From: Sphingopyxis sp. H050
Lineage (GTDB): Bacteria; Pseudomonadota; Alphaproteobacteria; Sphingomonadales; Sphingomonadaceae
Assembly: GCF_001468265.1 (NCBI RefSeq)
Contig: NZ_LNRZ01000010.1
Location: 62,001-126,000, forward strand
Direction: 5' to 3'
DNA: 64,000 bases
Numbering within the stretch: position 1 is the first letter of the stretch; each line of letters opens with the position of its first letter. A model generated the notes under the pieces. That model did not search any database. It was not told where the DNA came from and worked only from the letters and a program-made list of their open reading frames with translations. The position numbers were made by a program, and so were the translations under genes. Below are positions 21,052-28,446 of the stretch, piece after piece.

Positions 21052-21584
21052 TGTCGCGCATTGGTAAAAAGGCAGTGGCGATTCCCAGCGGTGTCACCGC
21101 GGCGATCGACGGCGGCCAGCTGTCGGTGAAGGGCCCCAAGGGCACCCTCGCCATGCCGCTGTCCGACAACATCAAATATGAAGTCGGCGACGGCAGCATC
21201 TCGGTGCAGCCCGCGAACGGCACGCGTGAAGCGCGCGCCTTCTGGGGCATGCAGCGGACGCTGGTGCAGAACCTGATCACGGGCGTGACCGAGGGCTTTA
21301 CCAAGGTGCTCGAGATCACCGGTGTCGGCTATCGCGCCAACTCGCAGGGCAAGACCTTGAAGCTGCAGCTCGGCTACAGCCACGATGTCGATTTCGCGGT
21401 GCCCGAAGGCATCGAGATCAAGACGCCGGACAATACGACGATCGAGATCAGCGGCATCGACAAGCAGAAGGTCGGCCAGGTCGCGGCGGAAATCCGCCGT
21501 TGGCGCAAGCCCGAACCCTATAAGGGCAAGGGCATCAAATATCGCGGCGAGTACATCTTCCGCAAAGAAGGCAAGAAGAAGTAA
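21051..21584 (+). CDS. rplF: 50S ribosomal protein L6
   Basis: A 177-residue protein near the factor-binding site. [47 protein letters not shown] and [16 protein letters not shown] are diagnostic. It overlaps rpsH by one base. Confidence 0.97.
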   Translation: MSRIGKKAVAIPSGVTAAIDGGQLSVKGPKGTLAMPLSDNIKYEVGDGSISVQPANGTREARAFWGMQRTLVQNLITGVTEGFTKVLEITGVGYRANSQGKTLKLQLGYSHDVDFAVPEGIEIKTPDNTTIEISGIDKQKVGQVAAEIRRWRKPEPYKGKGIKYRGEYIFRKEGKKK

Positions 21585-21587
21585 GCC

Positions 21588-21941
21588 ATGGCACATCTTA
21601 CCCCTTTCGAAAAACGTCGCCAGCGCGTCCGTACCGCGCTCCGTCAGCGCGCCGCCGGACGTCCGCGTCTCTCGGTGCACCGCTCGGGCCGTCACATCTA
21701 CGCGCAGCTCATCGATGACGCCGCCGGCAAGACGCTGGCCGCCGCTTCGACGCTCGACAAGGATGTCCGCGGCAAGACCGGTGCGACGGCCTCGGCTGCC
21801 GCCGATGTCGGCACGCGCCTCGCCGCTGCCGCCAAGAAGGCGGGCGTGACGCAGGTCGTGTTCGACCGTGGCGGCTTCCTGTTCCACGGGCGCATCAAGG
21901 CGCTGGCCGACGCGGCTCGCGAAGGCGGATTGGAGTTCTAA
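21588..21941 (+). CDS. rplR: 50S ribosomal protein L18
   Basis: A 117-residue 5S-rRNA-binding protein. [20 protein letters not shown] and [32 protein letters not shown] ending are typical. It starts 3 bp after rplF. Confidence 0.97.
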   Translation: MAHLTPFEKRRQRVRTALRQRAAGRPRLSVHRSGRHIYAQLIDDAAGKTLAAASTLDKDVRGKTGATASAAADVGTRLAAAAKKAGVTQVVFDRGGFLFHGRIKALADAAREGGLEF

Positions 21942-21943
21942 TC

Positions 21944-22645
21944 ATGGCAGACGAAATTCAGAACGCCGAAGGCGCCGCTCCCGAAGCAGCCGCCACCGAA
22001 GGCCAGGCTCCGCGCCGCGGCCGTGGCGGCGGCCGCGATGGCGGTCGTGGCGGACGTGACGGTGGCCGTGGCCGCCGCGACGACCGTCGCCCGCGCGACG
22101 AAGAGGGTGGCGAAGAGCTGATCGAAAAGCTCGTCCACATCAACCGCGTCTCGAAGACCGTGAAGGGCGGCAAGCGCTTCGGTTTCGCCGCGCTCGTCGT
22201 CGTCGGCGACGGCAAGGGACGCGCCGGTTTCGGTCATGGCAAGGCGCGCGAAGTGCCCGAAGCCATTTCGAAGGCGACTGCCGCCGCGAAGAAGGCGATG
22301 ATCCGCGTTCCGCTGCGCGACGGCCGCACGCTGCACCATGACGGCCGTGGCCACTTCGGCGCCGGCAACGTCACGCTGCGCTCGGCGCCTGCGGGGACCG
22401 GCATCATCGCCGGCGGTCCGATGCGCGCCGTGTTCGAATCGCTGGGCGTGGCCGACGTGGTGACCAAGTCGGTCGGCACCTCGAACCCCTACAACATGAT
22501 CCGCGCGACCTTCGAGGCGCTCGGCGAACAGACCAGCCCGAAGTCGGTCGCGCAGCGTCGCGGCAAGAAGGTTTCGGACCTGATCAAGCGTGGCGGTGCG
22601 TCCGACCGCGCAGCCGAGGCGGAAGCCGCGGCGGTGACGGAGTAA
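21944..22645 (+). CDS. rpsE: 30S ribosomal protein S5 with an RG-rich N-terminal extension
   Basis: A 233-residue S5, about 65 residues longer than E. coli S5. Residues about 22-53 form a low-complexity arginine-glycine-aspartate tract (repeats of [13 protein letters not shown] type). The ordinary protein begins near [18 protein letters not shown], with [24 protein letters not shown] RNA-binding domain and the C-terminal fold with [17 protein letters not shown]5 governs decoding fidelity and mRNA unwinding at the entry site. The tract is likely disordered and RNA-binding; its role is unknown. Confidence 0.96.
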   Translation: MADEIQNAEGAAPEAAATEGQAPRRGRGGGRDGGRGGRDGGRGRRDDRRPRDEEGGEELIEKLVHINRVSKTVKGGKRFGFAALVVVGDGKGRAGFGHGKAREVPEAISKATAAAKKAMIRVPLRDGRTLHHDGRGHFGAGNVTLRSAPAGTGIIAGGPMRAVFESLGVADVVTKSVGTSNPYNMIRATFEALGEQTSPKSVAQRRGKKVSDLIKRGGASDRAAEAEAAAVTE

Positions 22646-22649
22646 GACC

Positions 22650-22835
22650 ATGGCCGACAAGACAATCAAGATCCGCCAGATCGGTTCGCCGATCCGTCGT
22701 CCCAAGGGCCAGCGCGCCATCCTGACCGGCCTCGGCCTGGGCAAGATGCACCGCGAGGTCGAACTGGTCGACACCCCCGAAGTGCGCGGCATGATCCGCA
22801 AGCTTCCGCACATGGTGGAAGTCGTCGAGGGCTAA
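22650..22835 (+). CDS. rpmD: 50S ribosomal protein L30
   Basis: A 61-residue protein. The L30 core is [28 protein letters not shown], followed by [20 protein letters not shown]. It starts 4 bp after rpsE. Confidence 0.96.
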   Translation: MADKTIKIRQIGSPIRRPKGQRAILTGLGLGKMHREVELVDTPEVRGMIRKLPHMVEVVEG

Positions 22836-22839
22836 GGCT

Positions 22840-23046
22840 TTGAAGCTCTACCGCCTGTTGACCGGCCCCGACGACAGCGCTTTCTGCGCCCGCGTCGAAG
22901 GCCTGCTCAACCGGGGGTGGCAGCTGCACGGCAGCCCTTCGATTACCAGCGTCGATGGCCGCGGCTATGTCGCCCAGGCCATCGTGATGGAGAAAGCCGG
23001 GCCCTATCCCGGCTTTCAGCCGTCGAGTGAAATCGAACCGGATTAA
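22840..23046 (+). CDS. DUF1737 domain protein inside the spc operon
   Basis: A 68-residue protein starting with TTG at 22840, 4 bp after rpm[20 protein letters not shown] and [14 protein letters not shown] match DUF1737, a small domain of unknown function (a similar YRLL-GW pattern occurs across Proteobacteria). The rpmD stop region GAGGGCTAAGG serves as the ribosome site. It is on the same strand and in the same codon style as its neighbours. Its place between rpmD and rplO, which are adjacent in most bacteria, suggests co-expression with ribosomal proteins. Function unknown. Confidence 0.8.
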   Translation: MKLYRLLTGPDDSAFCARVEGLLNRGWQLHGSPSITSVDGRGYVAQAIVMEKAGPYPGFQPSSEIEPD

Positions 23047-23104
23047 GTCTTCGTCTTGGAGATGGGCCGGTTCCCAGCGCGAACATAGCGAAAGCGAGTG
23101 CAAT

Positions 23105-23626
23105 ATGACTATCAAGCTCAACGAACTTCGTGACAACAATGGCGCCCGCAAGGGCCGCATGCGCGTCGGGCGCGGCATCGGCTCGGGCAAGGGCAAGACC
23201 GCCGGCCGCGGCCAGAAGGGCCAGAAGGCCCGCAGCGGTGTCGCGATCAACGGCTTCGAGGGCGGCCAGATGCCGCTCCACATGCGCATCCCGAAGCGCG
23301 GCTTCAACAACATCTTCGGCAAGGACTTCGCCATCGTCAATCTGGGCATGATCCAGAAGCTGGTCGACGCGAAGAAGCTCGACGCCAAGCAGACCGTCGA
23401 TCATGACGCGCTCAAGGCGGCGGGCGTGGCTCGCGGCGGCAAGGACGGCGTCCGCCTCCTCGCCAAGGGCGAACTCACCGCCAAGCTGACCTTCGCGGTC
23501 GCCGGCGCGTCGAAGGGCGCGATCGAAGCGGTCGAAAAGGCCGGTGGCAAGGTCGAGCTTCCCGAAGCCAAGCCCGAAGGCGAAGGCAAGAAGGCCCAGC
23601 GCCGCGCCAAGGCGAAGGCGGAATAA
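23105..23626 (+). CDS. rplO: 50S ribosomal protein L15
   Basis: A 173-residue late-assembly protein. [41 protein letters not shown] and [18 protein letters not shown] are diagnostic. A lysine/alanine-rich tail ends in [11 protein letters not shown]. The ATG at 23105 is preferred over upstream in-frame codons because the protein then starts normally. Confidence 0.97.
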   Translation: MTIKLNELRDNNGARKGRMRVGRGIGSGKGKTAGRGQKGQKARSGVAINGFEGGQMPLHMRIPKRGFNNIFGKDFAIVNLGMIQKLVDAKKLDAKQTVDHDALKAAGVARGGKDGVRLLAKGELTAKLTFAVAGASKGAIEAVEKAGGKVELPEAKPEGEGKKAQRRAKAKAE

Positions 23627-23634
23627 TCTACCAT

Positions 23635-23670
23635 AAGGGGCGGCTCGGAATACGGGTCGCCCTTCGTCCT
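23635..23670 (+). terminator. possible terminator or attenuator after rplO
   Basis: AAGGG-g-CG (23635-23642) pairs with CGCCCTT (23658-23664), a 7-bp stem with one bulge, followed by CGTCCTTT. Weak; it could separate secY-adk from the genes upstream. Confidence 0.3.
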
Positions 23671-23688
23671 TTGAGGGGACTCTATTTC

Positions 23689-23770
23689 CCGTTCGTGTCG
23701 AGCGAAGGCGAGACACCCTTCAGGACAGCGCAAGATCGAGGGGTATCTCGACTTCGCTCGATACGAACGG
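23689..23770. repeat. intergenic inverted repeat, TCGAGCGAAG type
   Basis: Two 31-nt arms (23689-23719 and 23740-23770) are reverse complements at about 28 positions; the core is CGTTCGTGTCGAGCGAAG. Transcribed, it would fold into a long hairpin. It lies in the 272-bp rplO-secY gap, in the middle of an operon that is normally tight. It looks like a dispersed REP-type element, though no second copy is in this window. Confidence 0.6.
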
Positions 23771-23898
23771 ACAGATAGGCCTGTTATCGACAGGCTGCGT
23801 CTATAAACGGGCCTTTCCCCTTGCGCTTCGTGACCTCCGAACGCACATAGGCGCCGGGTCGCGGGGGGCGCGGTCCGGAATATCCGAGGAAAATACCC

Positions 23899-25272
23899 AT
23901 GGCCTCTCGCGCCGACCAGCTTGCATCCAACCTCAATTTTTCGAAGTTCGGCCAGGCGACCGAACTCAAGAACCGCATCTGGTTCACGATCGGCGCGCTG
24001 ATCGTCTTCCGCTTCCTGTCCTTCGTGCCGCTGCCGGGGGTCGATCCCGTCGCGCTGTCGCGCCTTTATTCGCAGGCGGCGTCGGGCGGCGTCCTCGACA
24101 TTTTCAACACCTTCTCGGGCGGCAGCCTGGAGCGCATGAGCATCATCGCGCTCGGCGTCATGCCCTATATCACCGCCTCGATCGTCGTGCAGCTCGCCTC
24201 GGCGCTGTCGCCGAGCCTCGCCGCGCTCAAGAAAGAAGGCGAAAGCGGGCGCAAGAAGCTCAACCAATATACGCGCTACGGCACGGTCTTCCTGACCGCG
24301 ATCCAGGGCTATTTCATCGCCGTTGGGCTGGAATCGCTCGGCGCGACCAACGGCATCGCCGCGGTCGTCGATCCCGGCATGCTGTTCCGCATCGGCGCGG
24401 TGATCTCGATCGTCGGCGGTACGCTGTTCCTGATGTGGCTGGGTGAGCAGATCACCAGCCGCGGTATCGGCAACGGCGTGTCGCTGATCATCATGGCGGG
24501 CATCCTGGCCCAGCTGCCGCGCAACTTTGCGCAGATGTTCACGCAGGTCCGCGAAGGCGCGATGGGCGGCGGCACGATCCTCGCGGTCGTCGGCGGCGCG
24601 ATCGTCATCATCGCCTTCATCAGCTTCATGGAGCGCGCCCAGCGCCGCGTTCTCGTCCAATATCCCAAGCGCGCGACGCAGCGCGGCGTGATGCAGGCCG
24701 ACCGCAGCCACCTGCCGCTCAAGGTCAACACCGCGGGCGTGATCCCGCCGATCTTCGCCTCGTCGCTGCTGCTGATGCCGCTGACGATCACCCAGATGAT
24801 GGGCAACAACGTCAAGGGCGATACCGCCTGGGGCGAATTCCTGCAGACGCTGAACCAGTATCTCGCGCACGGCCAGCCGCTGTACATGGCGCTCTATGCC
24901 GCGGGCATCATCTTCTTCTGCTTCTTCTACGTCGCGGTCGTCTTCAACCCCGAGGAAACCGCCGACAATCTGAAGCGCCAGAACGGCTTCATCCCCGGTA
25001 TCCGTCCGGGCAAGAACACCGCCGCCTATCTCGACTTCGTGCTGACGCGCATCACGGTGATCGGCGCGGCCTATCTGGCGGTCATCTGTCTGGTCCCCGA
25101 ATATTTCATCGCGGGGTCGGGCCTGCCGTTCCAGCTCGGCGGCACCAGCCTGCTGATCATCGTGAACGTCACGATCGACACGATCAGCCAGATCCAGAGC
25201 CACATGCTCGCGCATCAATATGGCGATCTGATCAAGAAAGCGAAATTGAAGGGCGGCGTTGCGCGGCGCTGA
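23899..25272 (+). CDS. secY: protein translocase channel subunit SecY
   Basis: A 457-residue inner-membrane protein with ten membrane segments forming the Sec channel with SecE and SecG. The plug region NTFSGGSLERMSIIALGVMPYITASI-type block, GVIPPIFASSLL and the cytoplasmic loop ending GFIPGIRPGKNTAAYLD are diagnostic. GAGGAAAATACCC precedes the ATG. It follows a repeat-filled gap, so it may have its own promoter. Confidence 0.97.
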   Translation: MASRADQLASNLNFSKFGQATELKNRIWFTIGALIVFRFLSFVPLPGVDPVALSRLYSQAASGGVLDIFNTFSGGSLERMSIIALGVMPYITASIVVQLASALSPSLAALKKEGESGRKKLNQYTRYGTVFLTAIQGYFIAVGLESLGATNGIAAVVDPGMLFRIGAVISIVGGTLFLMWLGEQITSRGIGNGVSLIIMAGILAQLPRNFAQMFTQVREGAMGGGTILAVVGGAIVIIAFISFMERAQRRVLVQYPKRATQRGVMQADRSHLPLKVNTAGVIPPIFASSLLLMPLTITQMMGNNVKGDTAWGEFLQTLNQYLAHGQPLYMALYAAGIIFFCFFYVAVVFNPEETADNLKRQNGFIPGIRPGKNTAAYLDFVLTRITVIGAAYLAVICLVPEYFIAGSGLPFQLGGTSLLIIVNVTIDTISQIQSHMLAHQYGDLIKKAKLKGGVARR

Positions 25273-25320
25273 TCGCCAAGCTACGGCAACTGCTACGGGG
25301 CAGAGGCAACAGGGGCTTCC

Positions 25321-25974
25321 ATGACGCTGAACATCATTTTGCTTGGTCCGCCGGGGGCGGGCAAGGGAACGCAGGCTTCGCGTCTGGAGGACGAGCATGG
25401 CATGATCCAGCTGTCGACCGGCGACATGCTGCGCGCCGCGGTCAAGGCGGGAACCCCGATCGGCCTCCAGGCGAAAGCGGTGATGGACGCGGGCGAGCTG
25501 GTCTCGGACGAGATCGTCTCGGGCCTGATCGGCGAACGTCTCGACGAGCTGGGCGGCGACACTTCGGTGATCTTCGACGGCTATCCGCGCACTGCGGCGC
25601 AGGCCGACGCGCTCGACCGGATCCTGTCGGACCGCGGCCGCAAGCTCGACCATGTGATCGAGCTGGTGGTCGAGGAAGACGCGCTCGTCGACCGCATCAC
25701 CGGCCGCTTCAGCTGCGCCAAGTGCGGCGAGGGCTATCACGACCGCTACAAGCTGCCCAAGATTGCCGATACCTGTGACGTCTGCGGCAGCCACGAGTTC
25801 AAGCGCCGTCCCGACGACAACGAGGAAACGGTGCGCACGCGCATGGCCGAATATCGCGCCAAGACCGCGCCGATCCTGCCGATCTACGAAGCGCGCGGGA
25901 TCGTCAGCAAGGTCGACGGCATGGCCGACATGGACAGGGTGAACAGCGCGATCGAGGCGGTCCTCGGCAGCTAG
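25321..25974 (+). CDS. adk: adenylate kinase, zinc-binding LID type
   Basis: A 217-residue enzyme that balances ATP + AMP with 2 ADP. The P-loop is LGPPGAGKGT (residues 8-17), the AMP site TGDMLRAAV, and FDGYPRT follows. The LID carries four cysteines (CAKC...CDVC), so it should bind zinc. It lies 48 bp after secY. In many alphaproteobacteria rpsM follows here; it does not in this window. Confidence 0.97.
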   Translation: MTLNIILLGPPGAGKGTQASRLEDEHGMIQLSTGDMLRAAVKAGTPIGLQAKAVMDAGELVSDEIVSGLIGERLDELGGDTSVIFDGYPRTAAQADALDRILSDRGRKLDHVIELVVEEDALVDRITGRFSCAKCGEGYHDRYKLPKIADTCDVCGSHEFKRRPDDNEETVRTRMAEYRAKTAPILPIYEARGIVSKVDGMADMDRVNSAIEAVLGS

Positions 25975-26020
25975 CCAGCCTTCCCGCGGCCGTCTATGAA
26001 GGCGGCAAAAGGGGGTGGCC

Positions 26021-26656
26021 ATGTTTTTCAGATCAATTTCGATTGCGGCCCTGCTGGTCGCCGCTCCGGCAGAAGCGAAGGTCATCGACCAGAGCGACAT
26101 CGGCTTCACCGTCGCGCACACCGCGCAGGTCGCGGCGGCGCCCGAGGACGTCTGGAAGATGCTCCGTCTCCCCGACAAATGGTGGTCGAAGGAGCATAGC
26201 TGGTCGGGCGACGCCGCTAACTTCTGGCTCGATTCGCAGGCCGGCGGCTGCTTCTGCGAGAAACTGCCCGGCGAGGCGGGCGTGCCGATGGGCAGCGTCC
26301 AGCACGCGCGGATCATCTTCGCCAAGCCCAATGAAATGATGCGCCTCTCGGGCGGCTTCGGGCCGCTGCAGAGCGAGGCGGTGACCGGCACGCTGACGAT
26401 CCAGATCAAGAAGACCGCGACCGGCAGCGCGATCCGCTTCGACTATGTCGTCGGCGGTTATATGCGCTTCAAGGTCGCCGACGTCGCCCCCGCGGTCGAC
26501 AAGGTGCTCGGCGAACAGCTCATCGGTCTCGCCAAGGCGCTTGGGGGCTCGCTTCCCGTTGCGAAGGATGACGAAGCGGCGAAGGAAGCGACCGAAAAGA
26601 AGGACGATTCGGGTCTCGACGCCGCGGTCGCCGACCTGCCCAAGGACGAGAATTAG
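26021..26656 (+). CDS. secreted SRPBCC (START/Bet v 1-like) family protein
   Basis: A 211-residue protein with a signal peptide (cleavage expected after AEA, residue 19). The SRPBCC fold follows: VAAAPEDVWKMLRLPDKWWSK at the start, a central beta sheet, and a long C-terminal helix VDKVLGEQLIGLAKALGG. These domains form a deep hydrophobic pocket, but the ligand is unknown. A charged tail rich in D, E and K ends the protein. A GTG at 26015 is in frame; the ATG at 26021 is chosen. It converges on the DUF177 gene with a 4-bp overlap. Confidence 0.75.
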   Translation: MFFRSISIAALLVAAPAEAKVIDQSDIGFTVAHTAQVAAAPEDVWKMLRLPDKWWSKEHSWSGDAANFWLDSQAGGCFCEKLPGEAGVPMGSVQHARIIFAKPNEMMRLSGGFGPLQSEAVTGTLTIQIKKTATGSAIRFDYVVGGYMRFKVADVAPAVDKVLGEQLIGLAKALGGSLPVAKDDEAAKEATEKKDDSGLDAAVADLPKDEN

Positions 26657-27177
26657 GTCTCCGGCTTGCCGCGCAGCTTCGCGAGCGCCGCGAACGGCCC
26701 CGCCTGTTCCTCGCTGAGCACGCCTTTTTCGGCGAGGATGCGATCGGCATCGGGGTGCCGCGGAAAGGGATCGAGCGCCAGCGACAGCGACTGCACCGCC
26801 GCCTCGCCGACATCGACACGGTCGCCCTCGAGCGGCAATATGTCGAGGTCGGCGTCGCTGATCTCGACCTCCTCGTCATTTCCCGAAGGCTCGGCGCCGC
26901 GCAGGAAGCGGAGGTCGAAGGCTTCGTCGATCGCCGCGGGCACCGGCAGGTCGGTCGCCGCGCAGCTTTGCACCACCTTGGCATTCACCCGGCCCGCCAC
27001 CGCGATCCCGCCCGCGACGGCGCGGACCTCGGCGGTCACGACGAAGCGATCGAGCGACACGAGGCCGAGCCGGGCCGCGATCGCGCCGCGTTGCGCTTCG
27101 TCCGCTTCCAGCGTCAGGTCTCTACCCTGCGCCGCTTCGGCGAGGGTGACGAGGTGCGAAAATTCATCTTGGGTCAT
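26653..27177 (-). CDS. DUF177 (YceD-like) protein
   Basis: A 174-residue protein of the DUF177 family, of which E. coli YceD and plant homologues are linked to 23S rRNA accumulation. Visible features are VVQSCAATDLPVPAAIDEAF, with a single cysteine rather than the CxxC of some members, the acidic stretch GNDEEVEISDADLDILPLEGD and VDVGEAAVQSLSLALDPFPRHP. In many bacteria this gene precedes rpmF; here it instead follows the bc1 chaperone gene, sharing ATGA (27174-27177). Confidence 0.82.
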   Translation of the reverse strand: MTQDEFSHLVTLAEAAQGRDLTLEADEAQRGAIAARLGLVSLDRFVVTAEVRAVAGGIAVAGRVNAKVVQSCAATDLPVPAAIDEAFDLRFLRGAEPSGNDEEVEISDADLDILPLEGDRVDVGEAAVQSLSLALDPFPRHPDADRILAEKGVLSEEQAGPFAALAKLRGKPET

Positions 27178-27698
27178 CCGGGCAGCCGATCGGCCACGAC
27201 GAGCGTCTCGACCGGGATCGCCGCCAGACCGGCGCGCAGCTTCGCCACTTCGGCGATGACATGCGCGAGGCCCGCCGCGGGCGCATCCTTGCCGCGCCAC
27301 AGGTTGCGGACCAGCGCTGCCTTCAGCTCTTCCGACCCGTCGGCGGCGCGATAGGCGCCGAGCCGGCCGCCGAGCGCGCCGACCATCCGCCCGATCTGTT
27401 TGCCGACGACCATGTCGCCAAAGCCGATCTGGCGCATCTGCCCGTCCATATCGACGACGAACAATTCGGTGAGCTCGACCCCAGCAAGCGCCTGATCGGG
27501 CGCCTCGTCGATCCGGTGGAGGACCAGCGCGAGGACCAGGCTGATCATGTCGAACCGCCCGTCGAGCGTGTCGGGGACCTGACCGTCGACATACCAATGG
27601 GGTGCGCGCGCCGTGGCGACGACGGCGTTCCACAGCGGACGTCGCGCCTCGCGGGGTTCGGGGTCGGGTGTGAAGAGTTTGCGGATCGCGGAAAACAT
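27174..27698 (-). CDS. ubiquinol-cytochrome c chaperone family protein (Cbp3-like)
   Basis: A 174-residue protein similar to Cbp3/UQCC1, which assists cytochrome b maturation in complex III. Typical blocks are HWYVDGQVPDTLDGRFDMISLVL-type start, FVVDMDGQMRQIGFGDMVVGK and LVRNLWRGKD. The frame runs upstream to 27899; the ATG at 27698 is chosen because the family begins here. It is first in a two-gene unit with DUF177 and divergent from bamE (214-bp gap without another gene). Confidence 0.88.
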   Translation of the reverse strand: MFSAIRKLFTPDPEPREARRPLWNAVVATARAPHWYVDGQVPDTLDGRFDMISLVLALVLHRIDEAPDQALAGVELTELFVVDMDGQMRQIGFGDMVVGKQIGRMVGALGGRLGAYRAADGSEELKAALVRNLWRGKDAPAAGLAHVIAEVAKLRAGLAAIPVETLVVADRLPG

Positions 27699-27912
27699 GG
27701 CGCAACGCTTAGTCGCATTCAGCCCGACAGAAAAGGTCCCGGAGTCTGTTTCGGCATAGCCGAAACGGCGGCGGCACCGGCCTGCGCCGGAGAATCCAGT
27801 CAGCTTGGCGCAAGCTTTGCCGCGGCATAAGCCGCTTGTGCGCGCCGTCCGCTTGCGGTTAAGAGGCGCGATTGCCAGCGTCCGCTCCGTGCGGCGCAAC
27901 GGAGAGATACTG

Positions 27913-28398
27913 ATGCCGACCCATAAGCCTAAGCTTCCCGCCCGCCCCGTGCGCCTGATCGTCGCCGGGCTGGCGCTCGCGCTGACCGCCAGCGGCTGCG
28001 CGCAGCTGAAGGGGCGTCAGGGCTATGTCGTCGATCCCGTGCTGACCGAGGCCGTCGCGCCCGGCGTCGACAACCGCGAATCGGTCGAAAAGACGCTCGG
28101 GCGCCCGACCTTCGTCGGCCAATTCAGCAACAATGAATGGTATTATGTGTCGCGCGAAACGCGCCAGCTCGCCTTCGCCAAGCCGCGCCCGGTGGCGCAG
28201 CAGGTGCTGCGCGTGCGCTTCGATCCCGCGGGCAATGTCGTCGCGGTCGACAAGACCGGGCTTGAACTGATCAGCAAGATCAGCCCCGAAGGCGACAAGA
28301 CGCCGACGCTCGGCCGTCAGCGCAGCTTCTTCGAGGATATCTTCGGCAATATCGGCGCGGTCGGCGCGCCGGGTGCGGGCGCACCCAGCGGGCAATAA
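27913..28398 (+). CDS. bamE: outer membrane assembly lipoprotein BamE
   Basis: A 161-residue lipoprotein; the lipobox TASGC places the lipidated cysteine at residue 29. The SmpA/OmlA domain follows, with VDNRESVEKTLGRPTFVGQF and NNEWYYVSRE. BamE stabilises BamA-BamD in the barrel-assembly machine on the periplasmic side of the outer membrane. GGAGAGATACTG precedes the ATG. Confidence 0.9.
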   Translation: MPTHKPKLPARPVRLIVAGLALALTASGCAQLKGRQGYVVDPVLTEAVAPGVDNRESVEKTLGRPTFVGQFSNNEWYYVSRETRQLAFAKPRPVAQQVLRVRFDPAGNVVAVDKTGLELISKISPEGDKTPTLGRQRSFFEDIFGNIGAVGAPGAGAPSGQ

Positions 28399-28410
28399 GC
28401 CCGATCTGAT

Positions 28411-28438
28411 CCCTCCCCATCGCGGCGCGACGGGGAGG
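28411..28438. terminator. hairpin between convergent bamE and maeB
   Basis: CCTCCCC (28412-28418) pairs with GGGGAGG (28432-28438) with extra G-C pairs possible inside. No clear T-run on either side. It resembles half of the CCTCCC repeats seen at 51993 and 59122. Confidence 0.35.
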
Positions 28439-28446
28439 AGTCGTCC

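Noticed and set aside
23401-26409. About 1000-codon open frame on the minus strand opposite rplO, secY and adk
   Set aside because: It covers three certain genes on the other strand and its product matches no fold I know. Long antisense frames are expected at this GC content.
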